From NCBI GenBank assembly GCA_015655075.1, contig JAATFT010000028.1, forward strand, positions 1 to 64,000: 64,000 nt of DNA, read 5' to 3'. The notes under the pieces were generated by a model. It saw nothing but the letters and a program-made list of their open reading frames with translations, was not told the DNA's origin and made no database searches. Numbering within the stretch: position 1 is the first letter of the stretch; every line of letters starts with the position of its first letter. The translations under genes and the position numbers were made by a program. Of this stretch, positions 1-8,351 are shown one piece after another. This DNA is from Clostridiales bacterium. GTDB taxonomy: Bacteria > Bacillota > Clostridia > Lachnospirales > Lachnospiraceae.

Positions 1-53
1 AGAATGAAAATCCATTCTACGCCATTAGTCCAAGTATCAACTTGTCAGCACAC

Positions 54-222
54 TAGTACAGCGTTCTTAAATTAACTGGACCATTATGCTGGTCTAAATC
101 TCCGATAGCACTGGTCCACAAGCCTCGGCCGGCGTAGCACCACTACGCCTGCGTTTGTGAACCAGCACTCTCGAAGATTTAACCTCAGCCTAATAGTCAG
201 TTATTTAGAGAACGTTGTACTA
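54..222. repeat. Palindromic MITE-like element, second family
   Basis: A 169-bp element bounded by TA. Its terminal inverted repeats are TAGTACAGCGTTCT on the left and, read on the other strand, TAGTACAACGTTCT on the right. The complementarity continues almost through the whole element, so a transcript would fold into one long hairpin. Its apex, GCGTAGCACCACTACGC, also sits at the centre of the 164-bp family found elsewhere in this window, although the ends differ. No transposase is visible nearby. TA borders fit IS630/mariner-type mobilisation, but that is inference. Confidence 0.65.
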
Positions 223-245
223 GAAACCAAAAAGATGTTTCTATA

Positions 246-325
246 GTCGGATGCACGGCGGTGAAAAGCACCGTCTTTTATCAAATCAGAAGATAAAAAC
301 ATCTTCTGAGAGAAAAAAATCCGAC
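246..325 (+). other. Possible three-way-junction RNA or repeat
   Basis: An outer stem GTCGGAT/ATCCGAC (246-252 with 319-325) encloses two hairpins: a GGTG/CACC-type stem with an AAAA loop (about 255-274) and CAGAAGAT/ATCTTCTG (about 287-308). The first part, around GCACGGCGGTGAAAA, recurs near 14050. No known riboswitch consensus was recognised. It could be a transcribed structured RNA or just a mobile palindrome. Confidence 0.35.
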
Positions 326-375
326 CATAAGTAATATTATCCGATTCCTTAGCAAATAATTTATATTATTAAATT

Positions 376-446
376 GCGCCAGAGGTAGTTTGTCACTAAA
401 GTGACGGCGCGTCAGCGCCAGAGTCTGGCAAGCCAGACTCTTTCTT
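376..446 (+). repeat. Three-hairpin repeat, copy 1
   Basis: Three consecutive hairpins: GTCACT-AA-AGTGAC, GGCGC-GTCA-GCGCC, and AGAGTCTGGC-AA-GCCAGACTCT followed by TTTCTT. A second copy lies at 33957-34030 with the same order and matching base changes in the stems. The last hairpin plus the T-rich tail resembles a terminator. It lies immediately upstream of the DUF434 gene. Confidence 0.6.
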
Positions 447-467
447 GATTTATTATAGGAGCTGATT

Positions 468-1220
468 ATGAAAAATCATTTTGTAAAAAGAGGTTATGTA
501 CCTGCTGATAAAAAGGAATTTGGGCATGAAAGTTATGCTGTCCTGATAAAAGCGCAAAAAGATATCTATTATTTAATAGAACAGGGATATCCCATTAAAA
601 GTGCCTCCACCTTTGTGGGAAATCATTATATGCTGTCGGAAAGGCAGCGTTTAGCACTGGTTAGGGCAACGTCAACGTTTGAAACGGTTAAAAAAAGAAA
701 AGAAAAACAGATAACAAAAGGGTTTAATCAGCAGAAAGTCCATATAGACGGATTAAATTTGATTATTACTTTAGAGGTAGCCCTGTCCGGCTCCGTACTG
801 CTTCAATGCATGGACGGGACAATTAGAGACCTTGCGGGCCTTAGGGGTACATACCGTTTAATCGATAAAACAGATATCGGGATCAGCCTGATAGGAAAGA
901 AACTGGAGAAAATGCATATTGCTACGGCTTACTTTTATCTTGATTCACCGGTATCCAATACGGGCAGGTTAAAGCAGAGAATCCAGGAATTATTGGAACC
1001 ATATGGTTTTAATACAGAAATTGAGCTTGTTAATAATGCGGATGTAAGGCTGGAAAATAAAGATAATGTTATATCAAGTGATTCCATAATATTAAATAAA
1101 TGCTCCAGTTGGATTAATTTAGCTGCCGAAATCATTGAAGAAGCCATTCCGAATCCCTTTTTGTTGGATTTGGGACAGCTTTTAAATTCACCCTCCGGGT
1201 TAAAGAACAGATACTGGTAA
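468..1220 (+). CDS. DUF434 family protein
   Basis: A 250-residue protein that I recognise as DUF434 with the DUF5616-type C-terminal part, a conserved family of bacteria and archaea without an established function. Family-like signatures are the N-terminal VKRGYVPADKK, the central DGLNLIITLEVALSG, and GLRGTYR around residues 125-131. There is no signal peptide or membrane segment, so it is probably cytoplasmic. The start is supported by AGGAGC eight bases upstream. It is a single gene between a repeat cluster and convergent minus-strand genes, so the context says nothing about its role. Family assignment is from memory of motifs. Confidence 0.7.
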   Translation: MKNHFVKRGYVPADKKEFGHESYAVLIKAQKDIYYLIEQGYPIKSASTFVGNHYMLSERQRLALVRATSTFETVKKRKEKQITKGFNQQKVHIDGLNLIITLEVALSGSVLLQCMDGTIRDLAGLRGTYRLIDKTDIGISLIGKKLEKMHIATAYFYLDSPVSNTGRLKQRIQELLEPYGFNTEIELVNNADVRLENKDNVISSDSIILNKCSSWINLAAEIIEEAIPNPFLLDLGQLLNSPSGLKNRYW

Positions 1221-1311
1221 ATTAAAGCAATCATTTACCAGTGTCTGTAGAGTTATTACCATTTTAATTGAATTTCATACCCTCATATTGCCAGGAAACC
1301 ACATTAGCTGT

Positions 1312-1722
1312 TTAGTGCTCATTCCCGTCCGGTTTCATATTTTCTGATCTGTGAGCCTTATTTTTTGGCAATGACATATAAAGGATATGCACCGTTACAG
1401 CTATGCCGATGATAGGCAAACAGATGCCGGCCCAAAGTGTTTTAAGGCATACCACGGAAATACCCATCATCGTCCACAGGAACACAAGGCTTATGATTAC
1501 TGTGCTTTTCCTTAGTCCTGTACGCTCACTGTAGCTGGTTAGGTAATCGCTGAAAAACTTGCTTTTGCGCAGCCAGGCGGATAGCCTTTTGTTTCCGGAA
1601 AAGCAGCCGGCCGCCGCCAAAACAAATGGAGTAGTGGGCAAAATCGGCAGAAAAATACCGATCGTGCCCAAACCCAGCAAAAGAAATCCTAAAATAACAA
1701 GCAGTCTGTTTTTTGATATCAT
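1312..1722 (-). CDS. YbaN/DUF454 inner-membrane protein
   Basis: A 136-residue membrane protein of the YbaN (DUF454) family. It has a hydrophobic N-terminal segment with the family motif [21 protein letters not shown] (residues about 22-42), then RLSAWL, and two more hydrophobic stretches near 75-115. The function of the family is not known. The start codon overlaps the catalase stop codon by four bases (ATGA), so the two are translationally coupled and transcribed as katA-DUF454. This coupling to a peroxide-detoxifying enzyme is the only functional hint. Confidence 0.85.
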   Translation of the reverse strand: MISKNRLLVILGFLLLGLGTIGIFLPILPTTPFVLAAAGCFSGNKRLSAWLRKSKFFSDYLTSYSERTGLRKSTVIISLVFLWTMMGISVVCLKTLWAGICLPIIGIAVTVHILYMSLPKNKAHRSENMKPDGNEH

Positions 1723-3227
1723 GGATTCCGTGTTGCCTCGATGAGCCCGGCGTTGTCAAGCTTTGCAAGTTCCTTTACTTTTGCGAAGTCCAGCTCCATT
1801 GCCTTCGTAATACGTTCCCCATATTCCCCATCCGCCAGGAAACAATGCACCGCATGACGATACTTTACATTATGGGTCACCGGAGCAATATTACGCGCGG
1901 TGTTTTCAATGAGCAGCTTACGTTTGTCCTCGGTCATCAGGCGGTACAAGTTGCCGCCCGCCCGGAAATTGTCATCTGTCGGGTCATCCTTCGGATCAAA
2001 CCGGTACATTGCGCCCTCAAGGTCAAGCGGCGGTTCTGTTACCTCAGGCTGCGGCGACCAGACATCCGCACTATTGGGTGTATATGCCGGGGCTGCACCG
2101 TAGTTGCCGTCAACACGCATAGCGCCGTCGCGGTGATAATCATTCACCTCACATTTAGCACGGTTGACCGGTATTTGATTGTGGTTAATGCCCAGCCTGT
2201 ACCTTTGTGCATCTCCATAGGCAAACAATCTGCCCTGCAAGAATTTATCGGGCGAAAAACCGATTCCCGGAACCACGTGCGCCGGCGCAAAAGCAGACTG
2301 CTCAACCTCAGCAAAATAATTTTCAGGGTTGCGGTTTAATTCAAGAACGCCAACCTCAATCAGCGGAAACTCCCTGTGCCGCCAAATCTTCGTGATATCA
2401 AAAGGATTTTCGTAATGATTTTTTGCCTGCTCCTCGGTCATAATCTGAACATACATGGTCCATCTGGGACAGTCACCCCGCTCAATGGCCTCAAACAGGT
2501 CCTTACCATGGCTTTCGCGGTCCTGTCCGCACAGTTTTTCGGCTTCCTCATCGGTTAGATTCCTGATGCCTTGCTGCGTATGGAAATGAAATTTGCACCA
2601 AACACGCTCATTTTTCTCATTGTAGAACGCGAAGGTATGTTCTCCGAAAAAGTGCATATGGCGAAAGGACGCAGGTATGCCCCGATCCGACATGACAATG
2701 GTGATCTGATGGAATGCCTCGGGAAGGAGAGTCCAGAAGTCCCAGTTATTCTGCGCCGAACGCACACCGGTTCTTGGATCGCGCTTTACCGCACGGTTCA
2801 AATCTGAAAAATTATGTACATCTCGGATGAAAAATGTCGGTGTATTGTTGCCGACAAGATCCCAGTTCCCTTCTTCGGTGTAGAACTTGCAGGCTACGCC
2901 GCGGATATCACGCTCGGCATCCGCTGCGCCGCGCTCTCCGGCTACAGTGGAAAAGCGGATAAATAAATCGGTCTTTTTTCCCGGCTGCAGAACCTTGGCC
3001 CTCGTGTATTTGGAAATATCGCCGGTAACCGTCAGGCTGCCATATGCGCCCCAGCCTTTGGCGTGCATACGCCGCTCAGGAATAACCTCACGGTTAAAAT
3101 GCGCCATTTTTTCCTGCAGCCATACATCATGCATTACAACCGGTCCGCGGGAACCTGCCGTAATTGAATGTTCGTTGTCAGCAACCGGAGCTCCTACTTC
3201 GTTTGTAAGTTTTCTCTTTTCGTCCAT
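1719..3227 (-). CDS. katA: Catalase
   Basis: A monofunctional haem catalase of the small-subunit type, 502 residues, converting hydrogen peroxide to water and oxygen. The distal His55 ([12 protein letters not shown]), the distal Asn127/128 ([13 protein letters not shown]) and the proximal haem-ligating Tyr337 in [14 protein letters not shown] are all present, so it should be active. AGGAGG lies eight bases before the ATG. On the minus strand upstream there is a weak TTGATT/TAAACT promoter-like pair with an imperfect GTTTA/TAAAC repeat. The PerR-like gene 1 kb away is the obvious candidate regulator, by inference. A cytosolic catalase in an anaerobe implies transient oxygen exposure. Confidence 0.96.
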   Translation of the reverse strand: MDEKRKLTNEVGAPVADNEHSITAGSRGPVVMHDVWLQEKMAHFNREVIPERRMHAKGWGAYGSLTVTGDISKYTRAKVLQPGKKTDLFIRFSTVAGERGAADAERDIRGVACKFYTEEGNWDLVGNNTPTFFIRDVHNFSDLNRAVKRDPRTGVRSAQNNWDFWTLLPEAFHQITIVMSDRGIPASFRHMHFFGEHTFAFYNEKNERVWCKFHFHTQQGIRNLTDEEAEKLCGQDRESHGKDLFEAIERGDCPRWTMYVQIMTEEQAKNHYENPFDITKIWRHREFPLIEVGVLELNRNPENYFAEVEQSAFAPAHVVPGIGFSPDKFLQGRLFAYGDAQRYRLGINHNQIPVNRAKCEVNDYHRDGAMRVDGNYGAAPAYTPNSADVWSPQPEVTEPPLDLEGAMYRFDPKDDPTDDNFRAGGNLYRLMTEDKRKLLIENTARNIAPVTHNVKYRHAVHCFLADGEYGERITKAMELDFAKVKELAKLDNAGLIEATRNP

Positions 3228-3344
3228 TTTAAAACCTCCTCTTATTGTTGTTTTTTGTAAAGTTTACCACTTCTTAAACTCAAATCAAATTTACGAAGAA
3301 AACCCGCACGTATAGCAACGGGAGGAAAACCTGTTTATTTACGT

Positions 3345-4019
3345 TCAGGCCAAGGTAAAACCCATCAGCACAATCGCGGCATAGGCACAGCTTTTAGGAA
3401 GCATGAGCATTCCGACCTTGCGGCTCTGCCCTGAAAACAACACCACCGGAAGATAGCAGACAAAGCTTACTAAGACAGCAACCCAAAGAAAAGAAAGTCC
3501 GCTGCTATAAGTATACGAGCCTTTTGCAAAGAGCGCCATAACGGACATCCCCAGCACGAGAAAAGGAACATTGCGCCAAATCGACCATTTCAACGGAGGA
3601 TTTTTGGAGGCCCAGCGGTTCTGGGGAAACATACATAATACGATACGCAGCACGGCAAGAGTATAGATGACAACGGTCATATGAGCAGTGAAAATGCCCG
3701 AATAATGAATCAAACCAATATGCCATAGGATGACATAGAATACCGTCATCGTTACAGAAGCAACCAGTTTCCCAATGCCCAAAACCGATGCGTGAGTCTC
3801 CGTTCCGCTGCCCCACAGTGCATAAATTCTCGGAATGAGGTGAAAGGAATCACCTGCACTTAAAATTAATGCCATAAGTCCAAACAGCCGCTGCTCGTTT
3901 CCTGCGTCCGCTCTTATGCAAAGCAGGATACCGGATATTAATACTATGCCCAGATAAATGATATCAAATCCCGTTTCAATCAGTACCATTGTTTTTGGTT
4001 TTGTATTTTTGCATATCAT
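3345..4019 (-). CDS. Uncharacterised multi-spanning membrane protein
   Basis: A 224-residue protein with about seven hydrophobic segments and short loops, family not recognised. A longer reading frame continues upstream to 4184, but those 55 residues are only the translation of the 164-bp palindromic repeat. The ATG at 4019, preceded by AGAGGAG, is the credible start. The Shine-Dalgarno begins directly after the repeat's TA boundary, so the repeat separates this gene from perR and may have inserted into a former DUF4491-perR-membrane protein operon. No enzymatic motif is seen. Confidence 0.7.
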   Translation of the reverse strand: MICKNTKPKTMVLIETGFDIIYLGIVLISGILLCIRADAGNEQRLFGLMALILSAGDSFHLIPRIYALWGSGTETHASVLGIGKLVASVTMTVFYVILWHIGLIHYSGIFTAHMTVVIYTLAVLRIVLCMFPQNRWASKNPPLKWSIWRNVPFLVLGMSVMALFAKGSYTYSSGLSFLWVAVLVSFVCYLPVVLFSGQSRKVGMLMLPKSCAYAAIVLMGFTLA

Positions 4020-4030
4020 ATTTACTCCTC

Positions 4031-4194
4031 TAGAGTGTGTTTGAAAAATGCTTGTGCCGGGTTGGGTGTTCCACTTTGTGGGAGGTAAGGAGCGATTTTG
4101 GGAGCGTAGGGGGGCAGCGTTTCCAAAATTATGACGCAGCCATACCACAAAGTGGACGGTCAAAAATTTGCAATGATTTTTCAAACACGCTCTA
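4031..4194 (-). repeat. 164-bp palindromic MITE-like repeat, copy 1
   Basis: Bounded by TA on both sides. The terminal inverted repeats are GAGTGTGTTTGAAAAAT and ATTTTTCAAACACGCTC. The two halves are complementary through CCACTTTGTGG and the CCAAAAT arms. The centre is degraded compared with the copies at 9834 and 19872. It lies between perR and the membrane protein gene. Confidence 0.85.
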
Positions 4195-4205
4195 ACATAA
4201 GCTTA

Positions 4206-4574
4206 CTAGTCGTTTTTATCTGTGCACCGGGGACAGATGTAATTAAGGGTCAAATCAAAGGAAATGATATGACCGTTGATTTGCTCTGTAAGAAAATCCT
4301 TTAATTTGGGAATTACAATATCTGTCATTTGTCCACAACGAATGCAAATGGCATGGTCGTGGGGCAAAGTATTTCCTTCAAAGAAATCTGCGGCACCTGC
4401 ACGCCCTACGCGCCGTATCAGCCTGGAATCCGCAAACTGATTCAAATTTCTGTATACCGTACCAAGAGCAACGGTAGGTATCTGCTGTTTTACGCTCCAA
4501 TAAACCTGTTCGGCAGAAAGATGCTGTCCGGAATTCATCACAATATCAAGAATTGCCTTTTGTACTTTTGTCAT
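4206..4574 (-). CDS. perR: Fur-family regulator, PerR-like
   Basis: A 122-residue metalloregulator with an N-terminal winged helix (residues about 1-75, with the TVYRNLNQF recognition-helix signature) and a C-terminal dimerisation domain. Two CxxC pairs, CIRCGQ and CPRC, form the structural zinc site, and PHDHAICIRC supplies the usual His/Asp metal ligands. PerR-type proteins repress peroxide-defence genes through metal-catalysed oxidation of histidines. The neighbouring catalase supports PerR over Fur or Zur. It is shorter than most PerR proteins at the N-terminus. GGAG precedes the ATG. It is probably co-transcribed with the DUF4491 gene 45 bases upstream. Confidence 0.87.
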   Translation of the reverse strand: MTKVQKAILDIVMNSGQHLSAEQVYWSVKQQIPTVALGTVYRNLNQFADSRLIRRVGRAGAADFFEGNTLPHDHAICIRCGQMTDIVIPKLKDFLTEQINGHIISFDLTLNYICPRCTDKND

Positions 4575-4619
4575 ATATGTATCTCCATTGCAAAAAAATT
4601 TTTATGCTTTTTCACCGTT

Positions 4620-4922
4620 TCACGTATTTGGTCGACGAAGGGCACGTTTGGGATTTTTAGGAAACCAGCCCTTTTCCACCCGCCTGGTTTGTTCCTTTAG
4701 CTCGATGATAGACCAAAGACAGGTACACCCTAAAATCCCAAGAACTGCTGAAATAATAATTTGTTGAAAAAAGCAGGACAGTGCAAGCATTGCAATTCCG
4801 GCAATTAAAAATACCGGCCAGATCTTATCTGTAAAATAGTATTCGCATTTTATGATTATGGGATGGAATACCCCGATAATCATAAAAGCGGCGATCCCGA
4901 TTACCAATCCTTCAAATCTCAT
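4620..4922 (-). CDS. DUF4491 membrane protein
   Basis: A 100-residue membrane protein that matches DUF4491 as I remember it: N-terminal FEGLVIGIAAFMIIGVFHPIIIKCEYY, a middle hydrophobic segment, the LGCTCLWSIIELKEQ motif and a terminal GWFPKNPKR. Three membrane segments are predicted. The function of the family is unknown. It is the first gene after a promoter with an overlapping palindrome and is followed by perR, suggesting peroxide or metal control. AAGGGGTG is its ribosome-binding site. Confidence 0.8.
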   Translation of the reverse strand: MRFEGLVIGIAAFMIIGVFHPIIIKCEYYFTDKIWPVFLIAGIAMLALSCFFQQIIISAVLGILGCTCLWSIIELKEQTRRVEKGWFPKNPKRALRRPNT

Positions 4923-5007
4923 TGTTCACCCCTTCGACAACTGTTAGGCCTTTCAATTTTTCTTTTTCCATATATGTATACAGGATTATTCTCCCATTAA
5001 TGTTTTA

Positions 5008-5057
5008 CTAAGAATAAGAACTATTCTTAGAATACAAAAGTAATGTGCCTATGTCAA
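5008..5057 (-). promoter_or_regulatory. Promoter with overlapping PerR/Fur-like operator
   Basis: On the minus strand TTGACA (5057-5052), a 17-bp spacer and TATTCT (5034-5029) form a sigma-A promoter for the DUF4491-perR operon. A perfect inverted repeat, CTAAGAATA-N5-TATTCTTAG (5008-5030), overlaps the -10. Within it TAAGAAC-T-ATTCTTA (5015-5029) has the 7-1-7 layout of PerR/Fur boxes with one mismatch. Autorepression by PerR is the natural reading, by inference. Confidence 0.65.
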
Positions 5058-5220
5058 GGGTTTTTAATATTTATATTAAAGAAACAGCCGCACTATGATA
5101 AAAAATAAAAAAGTAAAAGAAAATAACCACATGTGTTCAAGTCCTTTCACTTTTATTTGGTGAAAACATTCTAATACATTATGCTTATTCGCCTGCCTTA
5201 AACTTTTAACATGAGAGTCT

Positions 5221-5778
5221 TTATTCAGTGAGCCAGATACCCAGTTGTCCGGCCTCCTCCAATACTTCAGACTGTTTGCGCAAATCCTTAGGATCTCGAG
5301 TTCCTCCGGCGATTATAATTTTATATTCTCCGAAACCGAGAAACAAAAGGTTCTTACCCACATGCTCAAAATAATGGCGGAACATAGACGTATCGGTTCT
5401 GCCCTGTGTGATTGCAAGCAGAACCTTTTTACCCGGAGGCAAACTACTTGTATAGTTTATTCCTAAAAAAGGCAGCAAACGGTCAACCGCCAATTTCAAT
5501 TGTGCCGTCATCTGCCACATATATACCGGTGTGGCAAAAATGATTCCGTCGGCATCCGCTATCTCATCGTACAATTCCTGCATATCGTCCTGTTGGACGC
5601 AACGGCCTTGCACTCTGCAGGCATAGCATCCCTGGCAGCCTCTGATATCCATGCCATTCAGATAGTAAGACTTTACCTTAGTCCCCTGACCGCCGGCTGC
5701 CTTGATAACCTCATCTACCAGGGCAGCGGTGCATCCCTGTTTATGGGGACTACCATTAAGAGCAATAACTTTTTTCAT
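5221..5778 (-). CDS. Iron-sulfur flavoprotein / NADPH-dependent FMN reductase family
   Basis: A 185-residue flavodoxin-fold protein. It has the FMN phosphate-binding start ALNGSPHKQGCTAALVD (residues 6-22) and the compact cysteine motif C48-x2-C51-x2-C54-x5-C60 seen in iron-sulfur flavoproteins, followed by the flavin-contacting FATPVYMWQMTAQLK. Such proteins carry FMN plus a [4Fe-4S] cluster and move electrons from ferredoxin, for example toward oxygen or peroxide, which would suit the nearby catalase/PerR genes. It appears to be monocistronic, and its substrate cannot be deduced. GGGGGA precedes the start. Confidence 0.85.
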   Translation of the reverse strand: MKKVIALNGSPHKQGCTAALVDEVIKAAGGQGTKVKSYYLNGMDIRGCQGCYACRVQGRCVQQDDMQELYDEIADADGIIFATPVYMWQMTAQLKLAVDRLLPFLGINYTSSLPPGKKVLLAITQGRTDTSMFRHYFEHVGKNLLFLGFGEYKIIIAGGTRDPKDLRKQSEVLEEAGQLGIWLTE

Positions 5779-5795
5779 TACATATTTCCCCCTAT

Positions 5796-5888
5796 TATTT
5801 AAATTTAGTAGGGTAATTGCGAAACAAGATTATTGTATGGTATATTCAGAAAACTATATAGCTTCGCAATTACCTATTTAAATTTAGT
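5796..5888. repeat. Hairpin element flanked by 14-bp direct repeats
   Basis: A 65-bp core (5810-5874) has 12-bp terminal inverted repeats GGTAATTGCGAA/TTCGCAATTACC and is flanked by the direct repeat TATTTAAATTTAGT (5796-5809 and 5875-5888). A related 149-bp element lies at 61871-62019 in opposite internal orientation. The direct repeats could be target duplications. The rest of 5889-6079 is AT-rich with no feature recognised. Confidence 0.55.
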
Positions 5889-6079
5889 GTAATCCCAATG
5901 AAAATATTAGATTTATGATGAACTAATGAAGTCACAGAAAAAATATTCCAAAATTCCAGCAGTTCAATAACATCTTCACTGGTATTCCATAATATCAATA
6001 ATCCTTAGATTACATATGGGCTTGAGTTATGTGTGTCATAGCAATATTTCATTTTCATTATAGCCCATCAAGCATAAAA

Positions 6080-6120
6080 AAGAAACCGGCAAATTCCGTG
6101 TCGAAATTTATCGGTTTCTT
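6080..6120 (-). terminator. Hairpin terminator-like
   Basis: AAGAAACCG (6080-6088) pairs with CGGTTTCTT (6112-6120). Read on the minus strand the stem is followed by a T-rich run, placing a terminator 44 bases beyond the GNAT remnant. Confidence 0.5.
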
Positions 6121-6163
6121 TGGAGCAATAGTGGGAAAAAGATTTTTGGCTTTTTGATAAAGA

Positions 6164-6430
6164 TCATGCTTGTTTTGTCAAATCCATTTCAAACTCAATT
6201 TCATGTCTCAACGGGATATCATTGTCCCAAATCAAAGGAATCTCTGGTTCCATGCTGTCTAAAGACGTTATTTCGCATATATCGTCACTTATAACATAAG
6301 TTAAAAGGCCAACAATGTCATCATCATTCATGGCAATTATACCATCCACATTGGTCATATCTATTCTTGCTCCACGGATAATATCACATTTCCATATAAA
6401 AAAGACATAACTTTCTTGACGGAAAGCCAT
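6164..6430 (-). pseudogene. GNAT acetyltransferase remnant with internal deletion
   Basis: This 88-codon frame joins the middle of a GNAT-type N-acetyltransferase (DMTNVDGIIAMNDDDIVGLLTYVISDDICEITSLDSM, divided here for description) directly to the family's C-terminal tail (PEIPLIWDNDIPLRHEIEFEM). The segment that normally contains the acetyl-CoA pyrophosphate-binding QxxGxG loop and the following helices, roughly 60 residues, is missing. The N-terminal part is also replaced by unrelated sequence. It cannot be a working acetyltransferase. The frame stays open across the junction, so the deletion is in frame and may be recent. No good ribosome-binding site is seen. A similar TTTCTTTGGAG sequence occurs at both edges (near 6117 and 6434). 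Confidence 0.7.
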
Positions 6431-6526
6431 GCCTTTCTTTGGAGTGATAGTGCAAAAAAGATTTCTGTGGTCAGGCTACATGATACGGCAAATTGGAATG
6501 TGCAAGATGATACTCATTCATCTGCG

Positions 6527-7009
6527 CTATTGAACTGCAAGTAATTCAATATACCCTCTCGATCCAATTGGTTCAAGCTGTATGCGAGGATTTGTCTTAT
6601 CCCAAGAATACCCTATGACGGATGGGTCATATTTTTTGATGGAAGCCCAAACTTCCTCAATTGCCTGGCAGTAATCTTTCTCTAAAAACGGCTCACTCTG
6701 GAACATGAGATATTTGGCGGCAGGCAGTTCAATCATATCAAAGCCTTCCGGTATGACGCCATCGTAGTCGAACGCTAATTCAACGCCCTGCACATACTCC
6801 GACGTACCCGGCGTTCTGTATGCCGACGGCAGCCAGAGGCAGACGGGCTCGCCGCTGATTGATTTGATGTTCTGAAGCAGTCCCCAAACATCACAGCCGA
6901 CTTCTTCACAATAGGTAAAATAGTCTGCTGCTGTTATGCCTCTTTTAATCATGACCTTCCGTGCCGGCTTTTCGATGACCTGAATAAATATGTTTTTTAA
7001 GTTGCTCAT
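6527..7009 (-). CDS. GyrI-like / AraC effector-binding domain protein
   Basis: A stand-alone 160-residue GyrI-like (AraC_E_bind) domain. The typical elements are the N-terminal beta-strand FIQVIEKPARKVMIKRG, the central YVQGVELAFDYDGVIPEGFDMIELPAAKYLMFQ (described in parts) and the C-terminal YIELLAV strand. This fold binds small hydrophobic or cationic ligands and is often the sensor half of AraC or MerR regulators. Here no DNA-binding domain is attached, so it may sequester or hydrolyse a ligand, or interact with a partner. AAGGAG lies seven bases before the ATG. It is not clearly in an operon with the next minus-strand gene. Confidence 0.8.
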   Translation of the reverse strand: MSNLKNIFIQVIEKPARKVMIKRGITAADYFTYCEEVGCDVWGLLQNIKSISGEPVCLWLPSAYRTPGTSEYVQGVELAFDYDGVIPEGFDMIELPAAKYLMFQSEPFLEKDYCQAIEEVWASIKKYDPSVIGYSWDKTNPRIQLEPIGSRGYIELLAVQ

Positions 7010-7058
7010 AACGGATCTCCTTTCAATCTTCCTGAACTTAACGCCGTATATTATGTCA

Positions 7059-7910
7059 TCAAATGCTCGCTGTCTTTTTTAAGCCAAGGTTTTTCAAAAT
7101 TTCATGATAGCGTATTGTTGCCAATGCACTTGGTTCCCCTTTTTTGCAGAAACAAAGCTTGGCCAGTTTCGGAACCGCTCGTTCAACGACAATCTGTCCA
7201 TCTACCATCTGGGATTCCAACGCTTCTAAAGCTTTTAGAAACCGCTCGTCCCCCTTTGCTCGGTTATAAAAGGACAAAACATAGACATAAACAAAAAGAT
7301 TATAGTTGCGAAAAGGGTATTCGACCTGCATAAACAGCGTGCCTATTCCATAGTGGCATGGGCCGATCGGCTTTCTGATCGTCCAATGCTCAAGCAAGAA
7401 ATCCACCGCTCTATTAAGTGCTGGTTCTTTGTTTAGATAGTCACTGAAGCGGAACGCATTCAGGGCGGTAAGTGTTGGGAAGGGGTTTGAATACTCTGTT
7501 TCCGGGCCCCGGCCAAAGCTGAACTTATTGCAGCGCCAGCCTCCGTCGGTATATTGAATATCCAAAAGGTGCCGGAAAGTTTTTTGCAGTCTGGCATCAG
7601 AGGCATACCCTATGTGGCAAAGTGTATCGGCGGCGTGGGCAGTATGGCACGGGTAAATACCGCCCTGTGGGTACACCTTGAAACGTCCGTCCTCCTGCCA
7701 AGTGCTGAATATTAATGCGGCGGTTTCTTGCAGCAAAGGTTCTGCAGGCTCCATCCCCAATTCCAATAAGTACATTACGCTCTCCAGAGTTGAGAACGGC
7801 GCTCCTTTTATTAAACGCTTATCAGGCGTAGTCCAAAGGTCAGCTCCATTATCACGTTTATGCGACAATATCGCTTCAACATCCGATAAATATTGCTTCT
7901 CAACAGCCAT
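7059..7910 (-). CDS. Prenyltransferase/squalene-cyclase-like toroid protein
   Basis: About 283 residues, with repeated QxxDGxW-like and helical-pair units (TWQEDGRFKVYPQGG, IQYTDGGWRCNKFSFGRG) typical of the alpha-alpha toroid of prenyltransferases and terpene cyclases. The Asp-rich DxDD cyclase motif is not evident, so enzymatic activity is unproven. The ATG at 7910 is preferred to the one at 7925 because GGAGGGGAAAGGG lies between them and gives it ideal spacing. The substrate is unknown. It sits 49 bases from the GyrI-like gene on the same strand, so they could be co-transcribed. Confidence 0.65.
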   Translation of the reverse strand: MAVEKQYLSDVEAILSHKRDNGADLWTTPDKRLIKGAPFSTLESVMYLLELGMEPAEPLLQETAALIFSTWQEDGRFKVYPQGGIYPCHTAHAADTLCHIGYASDARLQKTFRHLLDIQYTDGGWRCNKFSFGRGPETEYSNPFPTLTALNAFRFSDYLNKEPALNRAVDFLLEHWTIRKPIGPCHYGIGTLFMQVEYPFRNYNLFVYVYVLSFYNRAKGDERFLKALEALESQMVDGQIVVERAVPKLAKLCFCKKGEPSALATIRYHEILKNLGLKKTASI

Positions 7911-7937
7911 CCCTTTCCCCTCCATATGAATTCACAT

Positions 7938-8351
7938 CTATGTTTCAATTCCACTTCTATCCCTTGGGAAGAATTGTGTAGGCGTGAGTATTTCCGGTCT
8001 ATCTGTATTAATATCGGAAAAATCTTTGTCTCCTGTAATAAGAATGTCCACATCTTCAATAATAGCGGTATACAAAACCGGATAGTCTTTTTCATCCCGA
8101 ATTTGAAATAAGTTGTGCTTCATTTCCTTCGGAGTATAGACCATTTCATAAGAAAACTTACTCAAAAATCTATCTACAGCCTCTTTCTTGCCTGCAAATT
8201 TCCTTATAACCACACCCATGAGTTCTTCAATGACGAATGAAGATAATATTAACTTATGCCTATGAGCGATAATCCTCATCAACTCATTTATCCGATCATT
8301 TGGAAACAGAATAGCTGAAATAAGGATATTGGTATCAATCGTGATTCGCAT
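7938..8351 (-). CDS. PIN-domain ribonuclease toxin
   Basis: A 137-residue PIN-domain protein of the COG1569-like putative toxin family. The conserved acids are Asp6 in the N-terminal RITIDTNILISAIL, Glu43/44 in FVIEELMGV, Asp97-type residues in IRDEKDYPVLYTAI, and the late ITGDKDF. PIN domains are Mg2+-dependent ribonucleases and often cut tRNA or mRNA. The start lies inside the preceding AbrB-type antitoxin gene with a 17-base overlap, the usual antitoxin-toxin coupling. Confidence 0.87.
   Translation of the reverse strand: MRITIDTNILISAILFPNDRINELMRIIAHRHKLILSSFVIEELMGVVIRKFAGKKEAVDRFLSKFSYEMVYTPKEMKHNLFQIRDEKDYPVLYTAIIEDVDILITGDKDFSDINTDRPEILTPTQFFPRDRSGIET

Noticed and set aside
4020-4184. 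55-residue N-terminal extension of the membrane protein
   Set aside because: It is repeat sequence. The ATG at 4019 has a proper ribosome-binding site.
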